Shown: positions 9,564 to 17,842 of the stretch, piece by piece
How the letters are laid out: each line of letters opens with the position of its first letter
Position numbering within the stretch: the first letter of the stretch is position 1
NCBI RefSeq assembly: GCF_023206395.1
Contig: NZ_CP066150.1
Span: forward strand, 682,001-746,000
DNA length: 64,000 bases
Source of the DNA: Vibrio sp. ED004
Lineage (GTDB): Bacteria; Pseudomonadota; Gammaproteobacteria; Enterobacterales; Vibrionaceae
Direction of reading: 5' to 3'
Notes under the pieces: model-generated
The model's database searches: none
What the model saw: the letters and a program-made list of their open reading frames with translations, nothing else
What the model was told of the DNA's origin: nothing
Position numbers and translations under genes: made by a program

Positions 9564-9658
9564 CCATGCTCCACTTCTGGTTAACCCTGTATTGATAATT
9601 ATACTAAAGCCCTTTATGGTCTGCACAACTGGATGAAAACAAAAGAATATAATTGCTC

Positions 9659-10312
9659 ATGAAAAAGAAAATCTTGCCTATACCTCTGATTTTACTGATT
9701 CCAATTGTCATGCTGGTCGTGGTGATATTGGCGGGTGTTTATCGTTTTAGTTTAAGTGATGAAGAAATCTTAGCTAAGTTTCCTTCTTCTCAAGTCAGTT
9801 ATGACCCAGTCGTAGAAACCGTTTTTGATTTGAAGACAACCAACCCATGGACAATCAAAGTACCTGAAACCAACGCATACGCCTTTATTAATGAAATCGA
9901 TGCGCCAAAAGCAATCGCGTTTGGTCGTTATGATTCTGGAGTAGAGCGTGGCGTGGTGACTGTTGATACGAAAAGCCTTTCTGCGGTGACCTTGGGCAAC
10001 GCGAGTTTTTTCGTTGCGCCAATGTGGATATCAAACCAAGGCAGTGGCGTATTCTATTACCTTGGTCTGTTTAAACATGATCAGCAGCGAAGCCGTGTGG
10101 TGCTAGTTGACCAGCTTTTCTTGGGCGACCGCGTGCAAATTCAGACTTTGGATGTCGTTCAGCAGCCAGATTCGCAATCACAGAAAAAACTCACAGGGGA
10201 AGGTTTTATCGGCTTTACTCAGCATTCTGCGGAACAATCATTTGCAGAACCCCCTTCTGAAAAGGTGTTGATGAGCTTTTCTTTTGATACGCAATCAATT
10301 GGTAAGCAATAG
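9659..10312 (+). CDS. Hypothetical membrane-anchored periplasmic protein
   Basis: 217 residues, not recognised as a named family. One N-terminal membrane segment (about 7-29, after MKKKILPIPLIL) is followed by a soluble, probably periplasmic region with alternating strands and few cysteines. The segment lacks an obvious signal peptidase site, so it is more likely an anchor. The ATG at 9659 is preferred to a TTG two codons upstream; the ribosome site is weak. It has its own promoter region shared with the divergent GFA gene. No function is inferred. Confidence 0.7.
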   Translation: MKKKILPIPLILLIPIVMLVVVILAGVYRFSLSDEEILAKFPSSQVSYDPVVETVFDLKTTNPWTIKVPETNAYAFINEIDAPKAIAFGRYDSGVERGVVTVDTKSLSAVTLGNASFFVAPMWISNQGSGVFYYLGLFKHDQQRSRVVLVDQLFLGDRVQIQTLDVVQQPDSQSQKKLTGEGFIGFTQHSAEQSFAEPPSEKVLMSFSFDTQSIGKQ

Positions 10313-10438
10313 CGTTTTCGTTAGTGCAAGGATTTGTTGTTTATGTGAGCCAAATTACATATTATCTTAATAAGATGAATGAAATTTAGACACTTTTTTG
10401 TGCTTGTGTCTGCTTACTTTTACAAATGGAGCTTGCGA

Positions 10439-10738
10439 ATGATTAATAAACGTTTTTTTAAGACGAAAGATGAAGTGGAAGTGACCTTCGAGCTAGAAGC
10501 TCAAGAGGCGAACTCTGTATCCATTGTTGCTGACTTCCTTGACTGGAAAGCCACGCCAATGAAAAAACTGGCGAAAGGAAAAGTCTACAAATTCAAAACT
10601 CGCTTACCTAAAGATGGCGAGTTTCAATTTCGCTACCTAGTTGATGATCAGCAATGGGTAAACGATTCGAATGCCGACCGTTACATTCCAAATGAATTTG
10701 GCGAAGACAACTGCCTAGTGTCGACGGTTAACGCTTAA
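10439..10738 (+). CDS. Stand-alone CBM48/isoamylase-N-like glycogen-binding protein
   Basis: 99 residues that are essentially one immunoglobulin-like early-set domain of the AMPK/isoamylase-N (CBM48) type. The pattern runs VEVTFELEAQEANSVSIVAD, FLDWKATPMKKLAKGKVYKF, then FQFRYLVDDQQWVNDSNADR. The conserved W of DWKATPM, the GEFQFRYLVDD strand and the DxxADR turn match proteins that bind glycogen or maltodextrin. No catalytic domain is attached, so it is probably a small cytoplasmic carbohydrate-binding or regulatory protein. The frame is open further upstream, but the ATG at 10439 has TGGAG at 7-bp spacing and begins at the domain edge. Confidence 0.83.
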   Translation: MINKRFFKTKDEVEVTFELEAQEANSVSIVADFLDWKATPMKKLAKGKVYKFKTRLPKDGEFQFRYLVDDQQWVNDSNADRYIPNEFGEDNCLVSTVNA

Positions 10739-10900
10739 TCGCGATCGTTTGTTTTAGGTAAAAAGTCGCGTTTTTCGAACTCAGCCGTCTTGCTTCAATC
10801 GTGATAATGGATTGAGTTGTTTAAGCGCTTCATTTTCTAAAAACGGCGACTAATTCGCTTCGTTTATTAATTATTCGAAACGGAATAACGTAAATTAATA

Positions 10901-10934
10901 GAAAGCAGAAACTAGCCGTTTCTGCTTTTTTATT
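10901..10934 (+). terminator. Terminator hairpin
   Basis: Perfect stem AAGCAGAAAC / GTTTCTGCTT with a 5-nt loop and a TTTTTTATTTT tail. It lies 160 bp after the CBM48-like gene, unusually far, so either the transcript has a long 3' tail or an unseen short RNA ends here. Confidence 0.85.
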
Positions 10935-10966
10935 TTCAAATTTAGCGGTTAATTTTATTTGGAGAG

Positions 10967-10982
10967 AAGTGAACGTTCACTT
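10967..10982. promoter_or_regulatory. Perfect 16-bp palindrome, candidate operator
   Basis: AAGTGAACGTTCACTT is a perfect dyad 124-139 bp upstream of the M23 peptidase start. The size and symmetry fit a homodimeric repressor site (TetR-type sites are similar). The cognate regulator is unknown. Confidence 0.45.
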
Positions 10983-11057
10983 ACGGCAACTCAATGACTT
11001 AGCTCTACGTAGACAGATTCACGTCATATTATGACAATGCATTGATGATTTATGCGT

Positions 11058-11086
11058 TTGAAAAGCATATCCTATGCCTTTATATC
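11058..11086 (+). promoter_or_regulatory. Candidate sigma70 promoter of the M23 peptidase gene
   Basis: TTGAAA, a 17-bp spacer, then TATATC. Initiation a few bases downstream would give a leader of about 13 nt before the GTG at 11106. Confidence 0.4.
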
Positions 11087-11105
11087 GTAGAAAGACCTGT
11101 TTACC

Positions 11106-12416
11106 GTGTATTCAAAAATATTTCCCTCTCCGTTTGCTGAGCTTTCACCTGTAAAAAAAGTAGCTATTTTGGGACTGCCACTTATTGCTGCGATTGGTGT
11201 TGCTTTGCAATCGTCACAATCGGATCTGACGAAAACGATCGATCTTGATTTACCCGACTCAACTGTGATTGAGTCTATTCTGTCACCTTCTTCTGTTACT
11301 GTTATCGAGCCGCCAACGTTTGAGTACCAAATTCAAACGGGTGATAACTTAAGTAGCATCTTCACTCAGCTTGGGTTTTCTTATAAATCGATGATGAGCG
11401 TGATGGAAACCGATTTAAACTTCCTTGCGTTGGACACGCTTCGTCCAGGTAACACATTGCGTTTTTGGCGTGATGAGGCGACGGGCGATCTTTCTAAAAT
11501 GGAACTTCAATTTAGTGTTGCGGATAAAGTGGTTTATCGACTGCTTGAAGACGGCACATACGAGTTTGAAGATATCTCTATTCCGGGCGAATGGAAGCAG
11601 CGACCTCTCGTGGGTGATATCCATGGCAGCTTCTCAATGTCGGCGAATAAAGCTGGCCTGAACAGCCTTGAGATTGACCATATTGTGACCCTTCTTAAAG
11701 ACAAGCTGAACTTCAGCCGTGACTTACGTGCCGGCGATCAGTTTGAGGTGCTTCAGAAAGCGCAATTTGTTGATGGTGTTGCTACGGGCAAACGCGAAAT
11801 TGAAGCAATTAAGATTATAAACCGCAATCGTGTTGTGTCTGCGTACCTTCATACTGATGGTCAATACTACGACGCAGACGGTGATAGCCTTCAACGTGCT
11901 TTCCAACGTTATCCTGTAAACAGCAGCTGGCGTCAGAGTTCTCAATTTAACCCTAAACGTCTACACCCGGTGACTGGCCGAATCTCACCGCACAATGGTA
12001 CGGATTTCGCGACACCAATTGGCACGCCTGTTCAATCAACGGGTGACGGCAAAGTGATCATGACCCGTAAACACCCTTATGCGGGTAACTATGTGGTGAT
12101 TCAACAGGGTAGCACTTATAAAACGCGTTACTTGCACTTAAGCAAGATCCTTGTTCGTAAAGGACAAACGGTATCTCGTGGTCAACGTATTGGTCTATCG
12201 GGTAAAACGGGTCGAGTGACAGGTGCTCACTTGCACTATGAACTGATCGAACGTGGTCGCCCTGTTGATGCGATGAAAGCGAATATCCCAATGGCCGATT
12301 CTGTGCCTAAAAAGGAAAAAGCGACATTCACAGCCGCGAGAGATGAAGCCGACAAGCTATTGAAGGCAGCGTTAGAAACGCGCAATCTAGCAATGGTTAA
12401 TAATGCTAGTAAGTAG
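11106..12416 (+). CDS. LysM/OapA-domain M23 peptidoglycan endopeptidase (ShyA/MepM-like)
   Basis: 436 residues. There is one N-terminal membrane segment (about 18-36). A LysM/OapA-like glycan-binding region at about 78-125 contains YQIQTGDNLSSIFTQLGF, followed by a Csd3-type middle domain. The M23 catalytic domain at about 280-395 has its zinc ligands visible: HNGTDFA (His and Asp) and GAHLHYEL (HxH). It cleaves D,D-crosslinks in periplasmic peptidoglycan, as E. coli MepM and V. cholerae Shy proteins do. The start codon is GTG at 11106 with only a weak AGAAAGA ahead; an alternative start cannot be excluded. Upstream are a perfect palindrome and a promoter-like pair, so regulation by a dimeric repressor is possible. 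Confidence 0.9.
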   Translation: MYSKIFPSPFAELSPVKKVAILGLPLIAAIGVALQSSQSDLTKTIDLDLPDSTVIESILSPSSVTVIEPPTFEYQIQTGDNLSSIFTQLGFSYKSMMSVMETDLNFLALDTLRPGNTLRFWRDEATGDLSKMELQFSVADKVVYRLLEDGTYEFEDISIPGEWKQRPLVGDIHGSFSMSANKAGLNSLEIDHIVTLLKDKLNFSRDLRAGDQFEVLQKAQFVDGVATGKREIEAIKIINRNRVVSAYLHTDGQYYDADGDSLQRAFQRYPVNSSWRQSSQFNPKRLHPVTGRISPHNGTDFATPIGTPVQSTGDGKVIMTRKHPYAGNYVVIQQGSTYKTRYLHLSKILVRKGQTVSRGQRIGLSGKTGRVTGAHLHYELIERGRPVDAMKANIPMADSVPKKEKATFTAARDEADKLLKAALETRNLAMVNNASK

Positions 12417-12435
12417 CTAACCATTAAACTGTTTT

Positions 12436-12496
12436 AAAGCCGCAAGAGCATCACAAAGCACAGTCAGTGTTTAATGAAGATCTTGCGGCTTTTTTA
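12436..12496 (+). terminator. Terminator with long loop
   Basis: AAAGCCGCAAGA pairs with TCTTGCGGCTTTTTT across a loop of about 33 nt. It sits between the convergent M23 and GGDEF/EAL genes and may serve both. Confidence 0.7.
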
Positions 12497-12524
12497 GTTC
12501 TCGGTAGAAGAGTCGGCAAGGGTT

Positions 12525-14378
12525 TTAAACTAAAGGCTCTGAGTGCGCGACATAGCTAACGATAGCTTCAGGTCGCATTGGAGGTGAGTAGAGGTAACCT
12601 TGGATCTTGTCACATCCCATCGCGTGCAGTTTTTCTAATTGCTCACGTTTTTCAACCCCTTCCGCAACCAAAGATACATCGAGCCTATGGGCCAATTGAA
12701 CAATCAGCCACACTACGCTCTCTGAGGTCGAGCTAGTCAACAAGTCTCGAATAAAGGTCGCATCAATTTTAATGCAATCGATAGGGTAGCTGTGGATGTA
12801 ATTCAAACTGGAGTAGCCTGTACCGAAGTCGTCGAGGGCAATCGTGAAGCCTTGTCCTCTCAGAAAGTTAAGAGCGGATTTAGTCTCTTGTGTTGGCGAT
12901 AACAGAACTGTTTCGGTTAACTCGATAACAAACTCATTCGCCTTAAAATGGTGCTGTTCAATGGTCCGAGTCAGGTAGGAGATATAACGTTTCGAATCAG
13001 TAAGCTCATGCGCAGAGCAGTTGATTCCAAGCTTAACCTTATAGCCTAAACCTTGCTCTAGTGTGGTTTTAGCGCGGCACACCAGTTCAATAATGCGTTC
13101 GCCTAATTCGACAATCAGCCCCGATTCTTCAGCCACTTGAATAAACTCTACGGGTGAGATGTCACCATGTCTGGCTGTTTTCCAGCGAGTCAGTACCTCG
13201 AAGTACTCCCATTGCGTTTCACCTTGACCCACAATTGGCTGTACCACCACGTACATGCCATTGCTGTCGGGGATATAGCTTTGTGAAATTGGGTTTTCCA
13301 GTTCACTTCGTAGCGCAGCGACTAGCTCGGTTTTTCTTTGGTAACGAACTCTTAAGTGAGTGTCATAACATTGAATATGGGTATCTTGGCTGTGTTTACA
13401 CTCTTTAAGCGCCAAGCTGGTATTGAAGATTATCTGCTCAACGTCTTTGTTGTCTCCATCCGAACTGGCAATTCCGATGCTGATGTCGAAATCTATCTTG
13501 ATATCAACGCTACTGTAGCCTTGTTTAATTTTGGCCAGTATTTGTTCGCACACGGCTATCGGGTCGGAATGGTAGGTGATGAAGGCGAACTCATTACCCG
13601 CAGTTCGAAAAGTCAGGTTGCTTTCAGGTAAAGTTCGGCGCAATGTTTCTGCGACAAACTGCAGCACCTTGTCACCAATATAATTACCGTACATATCATT
13701 AATGGCTTTGAAGCTATTGATATCGAGTAAGGCCAACGTAAAAGGGGTAACACTCTGTTGAGTGATTGATTCTAAGGTATCGGATAAGCAGCTGCGATTT
13801 AACAAACCAGTTAAGCTGTCGTGTGATACCTCGTAACTCAGCTGATTTACCAGTTGTTCAGAGCGATCATTGAACCACATCTCTCTTAGCGTGTGGATGA
13901 TGATGTCAGCAAATAGCTGATGGTGCTTGATCACATCATTTTGTTGGTCTGGGCTAAGAGGAGAGGTGAACGTTGAGAACAGCACTCCCATGACCTCACC
14001 ACTTTGGGTACGAGTAGGAATTGCGATCGAGTTTTGTGAGGTGATTTCCTGCCTAAACGCCGACGTAGGAAGCGACTGAATGACATATTGCGCAAACGAA
14101 CAATCTGGGTGACGTTGATTCACCGCCTGTTGGTAGATATGACCATGACGCGCGTTGATCTTGTCATGCAGTACATGGTCGGAATGGGCAATCACCAAGG
14201 GAACCGTTTGGTCTGGGAAGTACTTCTTCTCAATGATACTGGTGTATTGAGTACCAAATGTTTGGTGCAACGTGAGCACAGCCGACTCTAAAAGGTCGAT
14301 ACCTTCCAACTTAAGTAAACGCCCAATGCGCTCTGTATCTATCATGCTGTTGTGGGTATGTTGAGTCATAGTCACCAT
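12525..14378 (-). CDS. GGDEF (degenerate)-EAL cyclic-di-GMP phosphodiesterase with GAF-like N-terminus
   Basis: 617 residues: a GAF-like sensor at about 15-165, GGDEF domain at about 185-345, EAL domain at about 365-605. The GGDEF signature reads AGNEF, so diguanylate cyclase activity is probably lost, though HDSLTGLLNR and the substrate helix remain. The EAL motif is EVL (FEVLTRW), a tolerated variant. The other catalytic landmarks are intact: the Asn of GINCSAHEL, the Glu of VIELTET, DDFGTGYSSL, the Lys of IKIDATFI, AEGVE and QGYLYSPP. The protein most likely hydrolyses c-di-GMP in the cytoplasm, with the GGDEF part regulatory. c-di-GMP controls LapA-type adhesins in related bacteria, and such an adhesin operon lies 24 kb away. 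ATGs at 14378 and 14369 are both possible starts. Confidence 0.9.
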   Translation of the reverse strand: MVTMTQHTHNSMIDTERIGRLLKLEGIDLLESAVLTLHQTFGTQYTSIIEKKYFPDQTVPLVIAHSDHVLHDKINARHGHIYQQAVNQRHPDCSFAQYVIQSLPTSAFRQEITSQNSIAIPTRTQSGEVMGVLFSTFTSPLSPDQQNDVIKHHQLFADIIIHTLREMWFNDRSEQLVNQLSYEVSHDSLTGLLNRSCLSDTLESITQQSVTPFTLALLDINSFKAINDMYGNYIGDKVLQFVAETLRRTLPESNLTFRTAGNEFAFITYHSDPIAVCEQILAKIKQGYSSVDIKIDFDISIGIASSDGDNKDVEQIIFNTSLALKECKHSQDTHIQCYDTHLRVRYQRKTELVAALRSELENPISQSYIPDSNGMYVVVQPIVGQGETQWEYFEVLTRWKTARHGDISPVEFIQVAEESGLIVELGERIIELVCRAKTTLEQGLGYKVKLGINCSAHELTDSKRYISYLTRTIEQHHFKANEFVIELTETVLLSPTQETKSALNFLRGQGFTIALDDFGTGYSSLNYIHSYPIDCIKIDATFIRDLLTSSTSESVVWLIVQLAHRLDVSLVAEGVEKREQLEKLHAMGCDKIQGYLYSPPMRPEAIVSYVAHSEPLV

Positions 14379-14508
14379 CCATAGCTAACCAGAATCATTG
14401 TGTAAGCTGTTTATGTAAGGTCTTGTCTATCTGTGCATACAAAACAATATGCGTCTAGTTTATTATTGGTCGTGTTGTATAACTTTTCAAATTTAAATGT
14501 GATTTATT

Positions 14509-15405
14509 TCACAGAATCTGAGTGCTTCGCTCTCGATCCAGCCTCTCTTTGAGGTGGTCCAAAAACAGCTTGGTTCGAGTGTGTGAGTAATCAAGCTTAG
14601 GGTAGTACGCGTAAACCATCACTTCGTCTGCTGTTATATTTGGCAATACTGGAACTAATGTCCCTTGTTTTAGATCTTCTTTGATCATCGCTTTGATGGT
14701 TAACAACACGCCCATCCCACGCTTCGCCGCATGAAATAACGCCTCTGGATTGGTAGTGGCAAAGTTACCGTTTAACGTGATTCGCTGCCCTTTGGTGAGT
14801 GCTACTTCACGGGTCGGACGCTCTCCCCAAATCAACGAGTTGTGTTGCTCTAAATCTTGCTCACAAGTGGGGTAGCCGTACTTGGCGAGATAGCTTGGTG
14901 CTGCATAGAAGCTGGCTCTATGCTCGAACAATGGCGTTTTTTTGAAGCTTAATGAGTTGAGTTGTTCTAGTTCACGACTGATTACCAAGTCCAAACCAAG
15001 CTCGGGTAATTGACCGGGCGTAGTGGTGATGAGTTGAACCTTAATATCAGGGTACTTTTCTAAGAAGTCGTCCATGTATTGCACAAGAAACTTAGAGCCA
15101 ACCGCAATGGTCGCGCCTATCTTTAGCAAGCCCGCAGGGGTTTGGTTGACCGAGCGAGTTTCATCAATGATCGACTGCCAATTGTCGAGTTGATCTTTTG
15201 CTCTTTGATAGAAGAGTGCGCCTGCTTCGGTCTGGCTAATTGAGCGAGTGGTGCGCTTTAAAAGTTGAGTGCCGATGCGTTCTTCTAGCCAGTTTACTCT
15301 TTTGCTAATTGCTGAGCTGGTGGTATTGAGTTTACGCGCAGCGCCATTAAAACTGCCTTCTTCAACCACTCTAACGTAGCTTTTTACGTTGAGAATCCAA
15401 TCCAT
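14509..15405 (-). CDS. LysR-family transcriptional regulator, divergent from the Bcr-type exporter
   Basis: 298 residues. The N-terminal winged helix-turn-helix (about 1-60) reads FNGAARKLNTTSSAISKRV with LEERIGTQLLKRTTRSISQT, the typical LysR pattern. The C-terminal part is an effector-binding domain, closest in style to the LysR subgroup with GLDLVISRE and ending in a basic tail. It probably controls the divergent MFS exporter at 15514, with which it shares a 108-bp promoter region. The ATG follows AGGAAATAAT. The effector is unknown. Confidence 0.88.
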   Translation of the reverse strand: MDWILNVKSYVRVVEEGSFNGAARKLNTTSSAISKRVNWLEERIGTQLLKRTTRSISQTEAGALFYQRAKDQLDNWQSIIDETRSVNQTPAGLLKIGATIAVGSKFLVQYMDDFLEKYPDIKVQLITTTPGQLPELGLDLVISRELEQLNSLSFKKTPLFEHRASFYAAPSYLAKYGYPTCEQDLEQHNSLIWGERPTREVALTKGQRITLNGNFATTNPEALFHAAKRGMGVLLTIKAMIKEDLKQGTLVPVLPNITADEVMVYAYYPKLDYSHTRTKLFLDHLKERLDRERSTQIL

Positions 15406-15513
15406 ATTATTTCCTGTTGGGACTTAATTAAATTCCAATTTGGTTAATTATCAATTACTGGTTTTGAATATAGACTTATATCATGAACAAATATCAAACG
15501 AATAGGGAATTTT

Positions 15514-16719
15514 TTGAGCCAATCGACCTTTAAAAAAACGCCATTACTGTTAGCAATGATGATCATTGCGACGGGACAAGTGGGTGTCAGCATCTACTTG
15601 CCAGCACTGCCGCTGATTGCTACTGACTTAAGTGTTACCCAAGTGGATGTGCAACTGCTCGTCACACTGTTTCTTGTGGGTTTCGGCTTATCGCAGCTGT
15701 TTTATGGACCGATGTCCGATGCGGTGGGAAGAAGACCTATTTTCTTGTTAGGTCAGGGTGTTTATTTGATTGGTACTGTCGTTTGTTTTGCTTTTTCTGA
15801 CAACATGACTGCGTTGGAAGTAGGTCGATTACTGCAAGGATTAGGGGCGGGCAGTGCCTCGGTGCTAGGGCGAAGCGTACTTCGTGACAGTTATGATGGC
15901 CCTCAGCTGACTAAAGCCTTGTCCTACATTTCCCTAACGGCTTCGATCATGCCGATCATTGCACCTGTATTTGGTGGCTGGATTTCATTCCACCTTGGTT
16001 GGCAGGCTGTGTTCCTTTTCGTTCTATTGTATTTATTGGCGATATTCACATTGGGTTACTTCGTGTTGCATGAGACTCTGCCATATGGGAAGAGCCGTTT
16101 TGAAGTAAGCCAAGTGGTAAAGAACTACGGACGCTTGTTAACGAATCGCCAAGTGATAAGCAGCGCCAGCTATAACTGGATGAGTTATATGGCGAGTTTG
16201 GTATCGTTATCTCTATTCCCATTTTTAATGCAGGAGCAACTAGGGCTGACAGCGGCTGAATATGGATCTTTGATGATTGTGCCTTCGGCAGGATTGTTGA
16301 TTGGTAGCGTGGCGTTGAACATACTCAATCGTCGATTCAGTACGCCTCAGTTAATGAGCCTCGCGATTTTGATTATACTGGCGTCTGGCTCTTGGTTGTT
16401 AACACATGAACTCTCCATCTTTAACCTAGTGTGGGCATTTACTTGGCTGGCGATCGCACAGGGTATTTCTTTCCCTCTTTCTATCAGCATGTTGTTGGAG
16501 CCCCACAAGAAGCAAGCGGGCGCGGTGTCTGCTCTATCCGGTTCGATTCAAATGTGTTTGGCGGGTTTGCTAGGTGGATACTTGGTTGAAAGTTGGGTTA
16601 CGACTCATCTACAACTTGGCGTGTTCTATCTTATCATCGGCGCAGGTATGGGCAGCGTGCTTTGGTCTTCAGCGAGAATGAACAAGAAAGCGGACAACGC
16701 GGAAGTAGAATTCAGCTAA
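15514..16719 (+). CDS. Bcr/CflA-type MFS drug exporter
   Basis: 401 residues with twelve predicted membrane helices, so an inner-membrane proton-driven exporter of the DHA1 Bcr/CflA group. The start of helix 1 reads GQVGVSIYLPALPLIA; the loop 2-3 motif is GPMSDAVGRRPIFLLGQ; the helix 5 motif reads PIIAPVFGGWI. The group expels drugs such as bicyclomycin or chloramphenicol, but the substrate here is not known. The start is a TTG at 15514 after AGGGA; the ATG at 15483 leads straight to a stop. The divergent LysR gene is the likely regulator. Confidence 0.88.
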   Translation: MSQSTFKKTPLLLAMMIIATGQVGVSIYLPALPLIATDLSVTQVDVQLLVTLFLVGFGLSQLFYGPMSDAVGRRPIFLLGQGVYLIGTVVCFAFSDNMTALEVGRLLQGLGAGSASVLGRSVLRDSYDGPQLTKALSYISLTASIMPIIAPVFGGWISFHLGWQAVFLFVLLYLLAIFTLGYFVLHETLPYGKSRFEVSQVVKNYGRLLTNRQVISSASYNWMSYMASLVSLSLFPFLMQEQLGLTAAEYGSLMIVPSAGLLIGSVALNILNRRFSTPQLMSLAILIILASGSWLLTHELSIFNLVWAFTWLAIAQGISFPLSISMLLEPHKKQAGAVSALSGSIQMCLAGLLGGYLVESWVTTHLQLGVFYLIIGAGMGSVLWSSARMNKKADNAEVEFS

Positions 16720-16800
16720 ATGAATAAGTGTGGCTCGGTTACTCAGCTCTAAAAAGATGCGATACTTTAAGTAACTGATTGATAGTGAGCTGAGATACTT

Positions 16801-17727
16801 ATGGAAATCAAAGTGCTTCGTAGTTTTGTGGCCGTAGCAACCCACCGTAGTTTTTCGAGGGCAGCGAAAGAGCTGCATACGGTACAGCCTGCTATTAGTC
16901 GCCACATTACCAGTCTTGAAGATGAGTTGGGTGTTAAGCTTTTCTTCCGCACATCGCGAGAAGTCACGATTACCGCTGCGGGTTCAAGGTTGTTGCAAGA
17001 TGCGCTCCATCTGATTGAACAAACCGAGAGCACCAAACAAGCCGTCATCCAAGCCGCCTCAGGTGTGGTAGGTAGCCTCAAGATAGGGTATCTAGGAGGA
17101 GCAACGCTCGGCTTTCTTCCTGCTTTAGTTCGAAACTATCTCCAACATAATCCAAATATCGATGTCGGTTTGTATGAAATGACCGTGTCTGAGCAAATTG
17201 AAGCGCTTGAGAAACATGACATTGATATCGCTTTCTCGCGCGTTTTGCCTGCTGGTTTCGAAGATAGCTATATATCGACCAATATCTACACCGACAAACT
17301 GGTGGCAGCGGTTTCTATCACGCACCCTTTAGCAAATCGGAATGAAATCAATCTCAGCGAACTAAAGTATGACCCTTTTGTTGTGTTCGAGCGCGAGCAG
17401 GCTGTTGGGCTATTTGACTCGATCATTACTCAGTGTCAAATGTCAGGCTTCTCACCCAACATCAAAAAACAGCCGAATCAGATGCAGGCCGTGCTTACTC
17501 AGGTCGCTGCTGGGTTAGGGGTGACCATTGTGCCTTATTCGGTAAAAGACCTTAGGTTCGATGAATGTTCATTTATCTCTATTAGATCCAATCAAGCTAT
17601 TGATTCAAAGCCCGTTGAGATCCCTTTGGTCATGACGCATCATCGGCATACTCTCTCCCCAACGGCTCGAGTGTTTGCCGAACTTGTATACAGCGAGATT
17701 GATAATATCCGTCGTAAAATGACCTAA
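16801..17727 (+). CDS. LysR-family transcriptional regulator (upstream of MFS gene)
   Basis: 308 residues. The HTH reads RSFSRAAKELHTVQPAISRHI with LEDELGVKLFFRTSREVTIT (about 1-60), followed by a LysR substrate domain starting LKIGYLGGATLGFLP. The HTH resembles regulators of aromatic or acid metabolism (CatR/BenM-like), but no such genes are near. It is followed in the same direction by an MFS gene after 115 bp, so the regulator and exporter may form a unit; a promoter could also lie in that gap. The ribosome site before the ATG at 16801 is weak. Confidence 0.87.
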   Translation: MEIKVLRSFVAVATHRSFSRAAKELHTVQPAISRHITSLEDELGVKLFFRTSREVTITAAGSRLLQDALHLIEQTESTKQAVIQAASGVVGSLKIGYLGGATLGFLPALVRNYLQHNPNIDVGLYEMTVSEQIEALEKHDIDIAFSRVLPAGFEDSYISTNIYTDKLVAAVSITHPLANRNEINLSELKYDPFVVFEREQAVGLFDSIITQCQMSGFSPNIKKQPNQMQAVLTQVAAGLGVTIVPYSVKDLRFDECSFISIRSNQAIDSKPVEIPLVMTHHRHTLSPTARVFAELVYSEIDNIRRKMT

Positions 17728-17842
17728 AATCTATCTATGCAATAACGGTATAGATTCTAGATTAAATGGCTATTTCTGTTATTTTAAGCGTCCCCTTAAA
17801 CTCTACTCATCAACGCAATGAGACAGAATTTAAGGGTTAAAC

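Larger units (their letters stand above)
10739..11105. other. 367-bp intergenic with terminator, palindrome and promoter
   Basis: No gene is visible. The stretch holds a plus-strand terminator, a perfect 16-bp palindrome and a candidate promoter for the M23 peptidase gene, each listed separately. Confidence 0.6.

Noticed and set aside
9158..9574. 138-codon frame on the minus strand overlapping the GFA gene
   Set aside because: Same region in another frame. The GFA frame has the zinc cysteines and a ribosome site, this one has neither.
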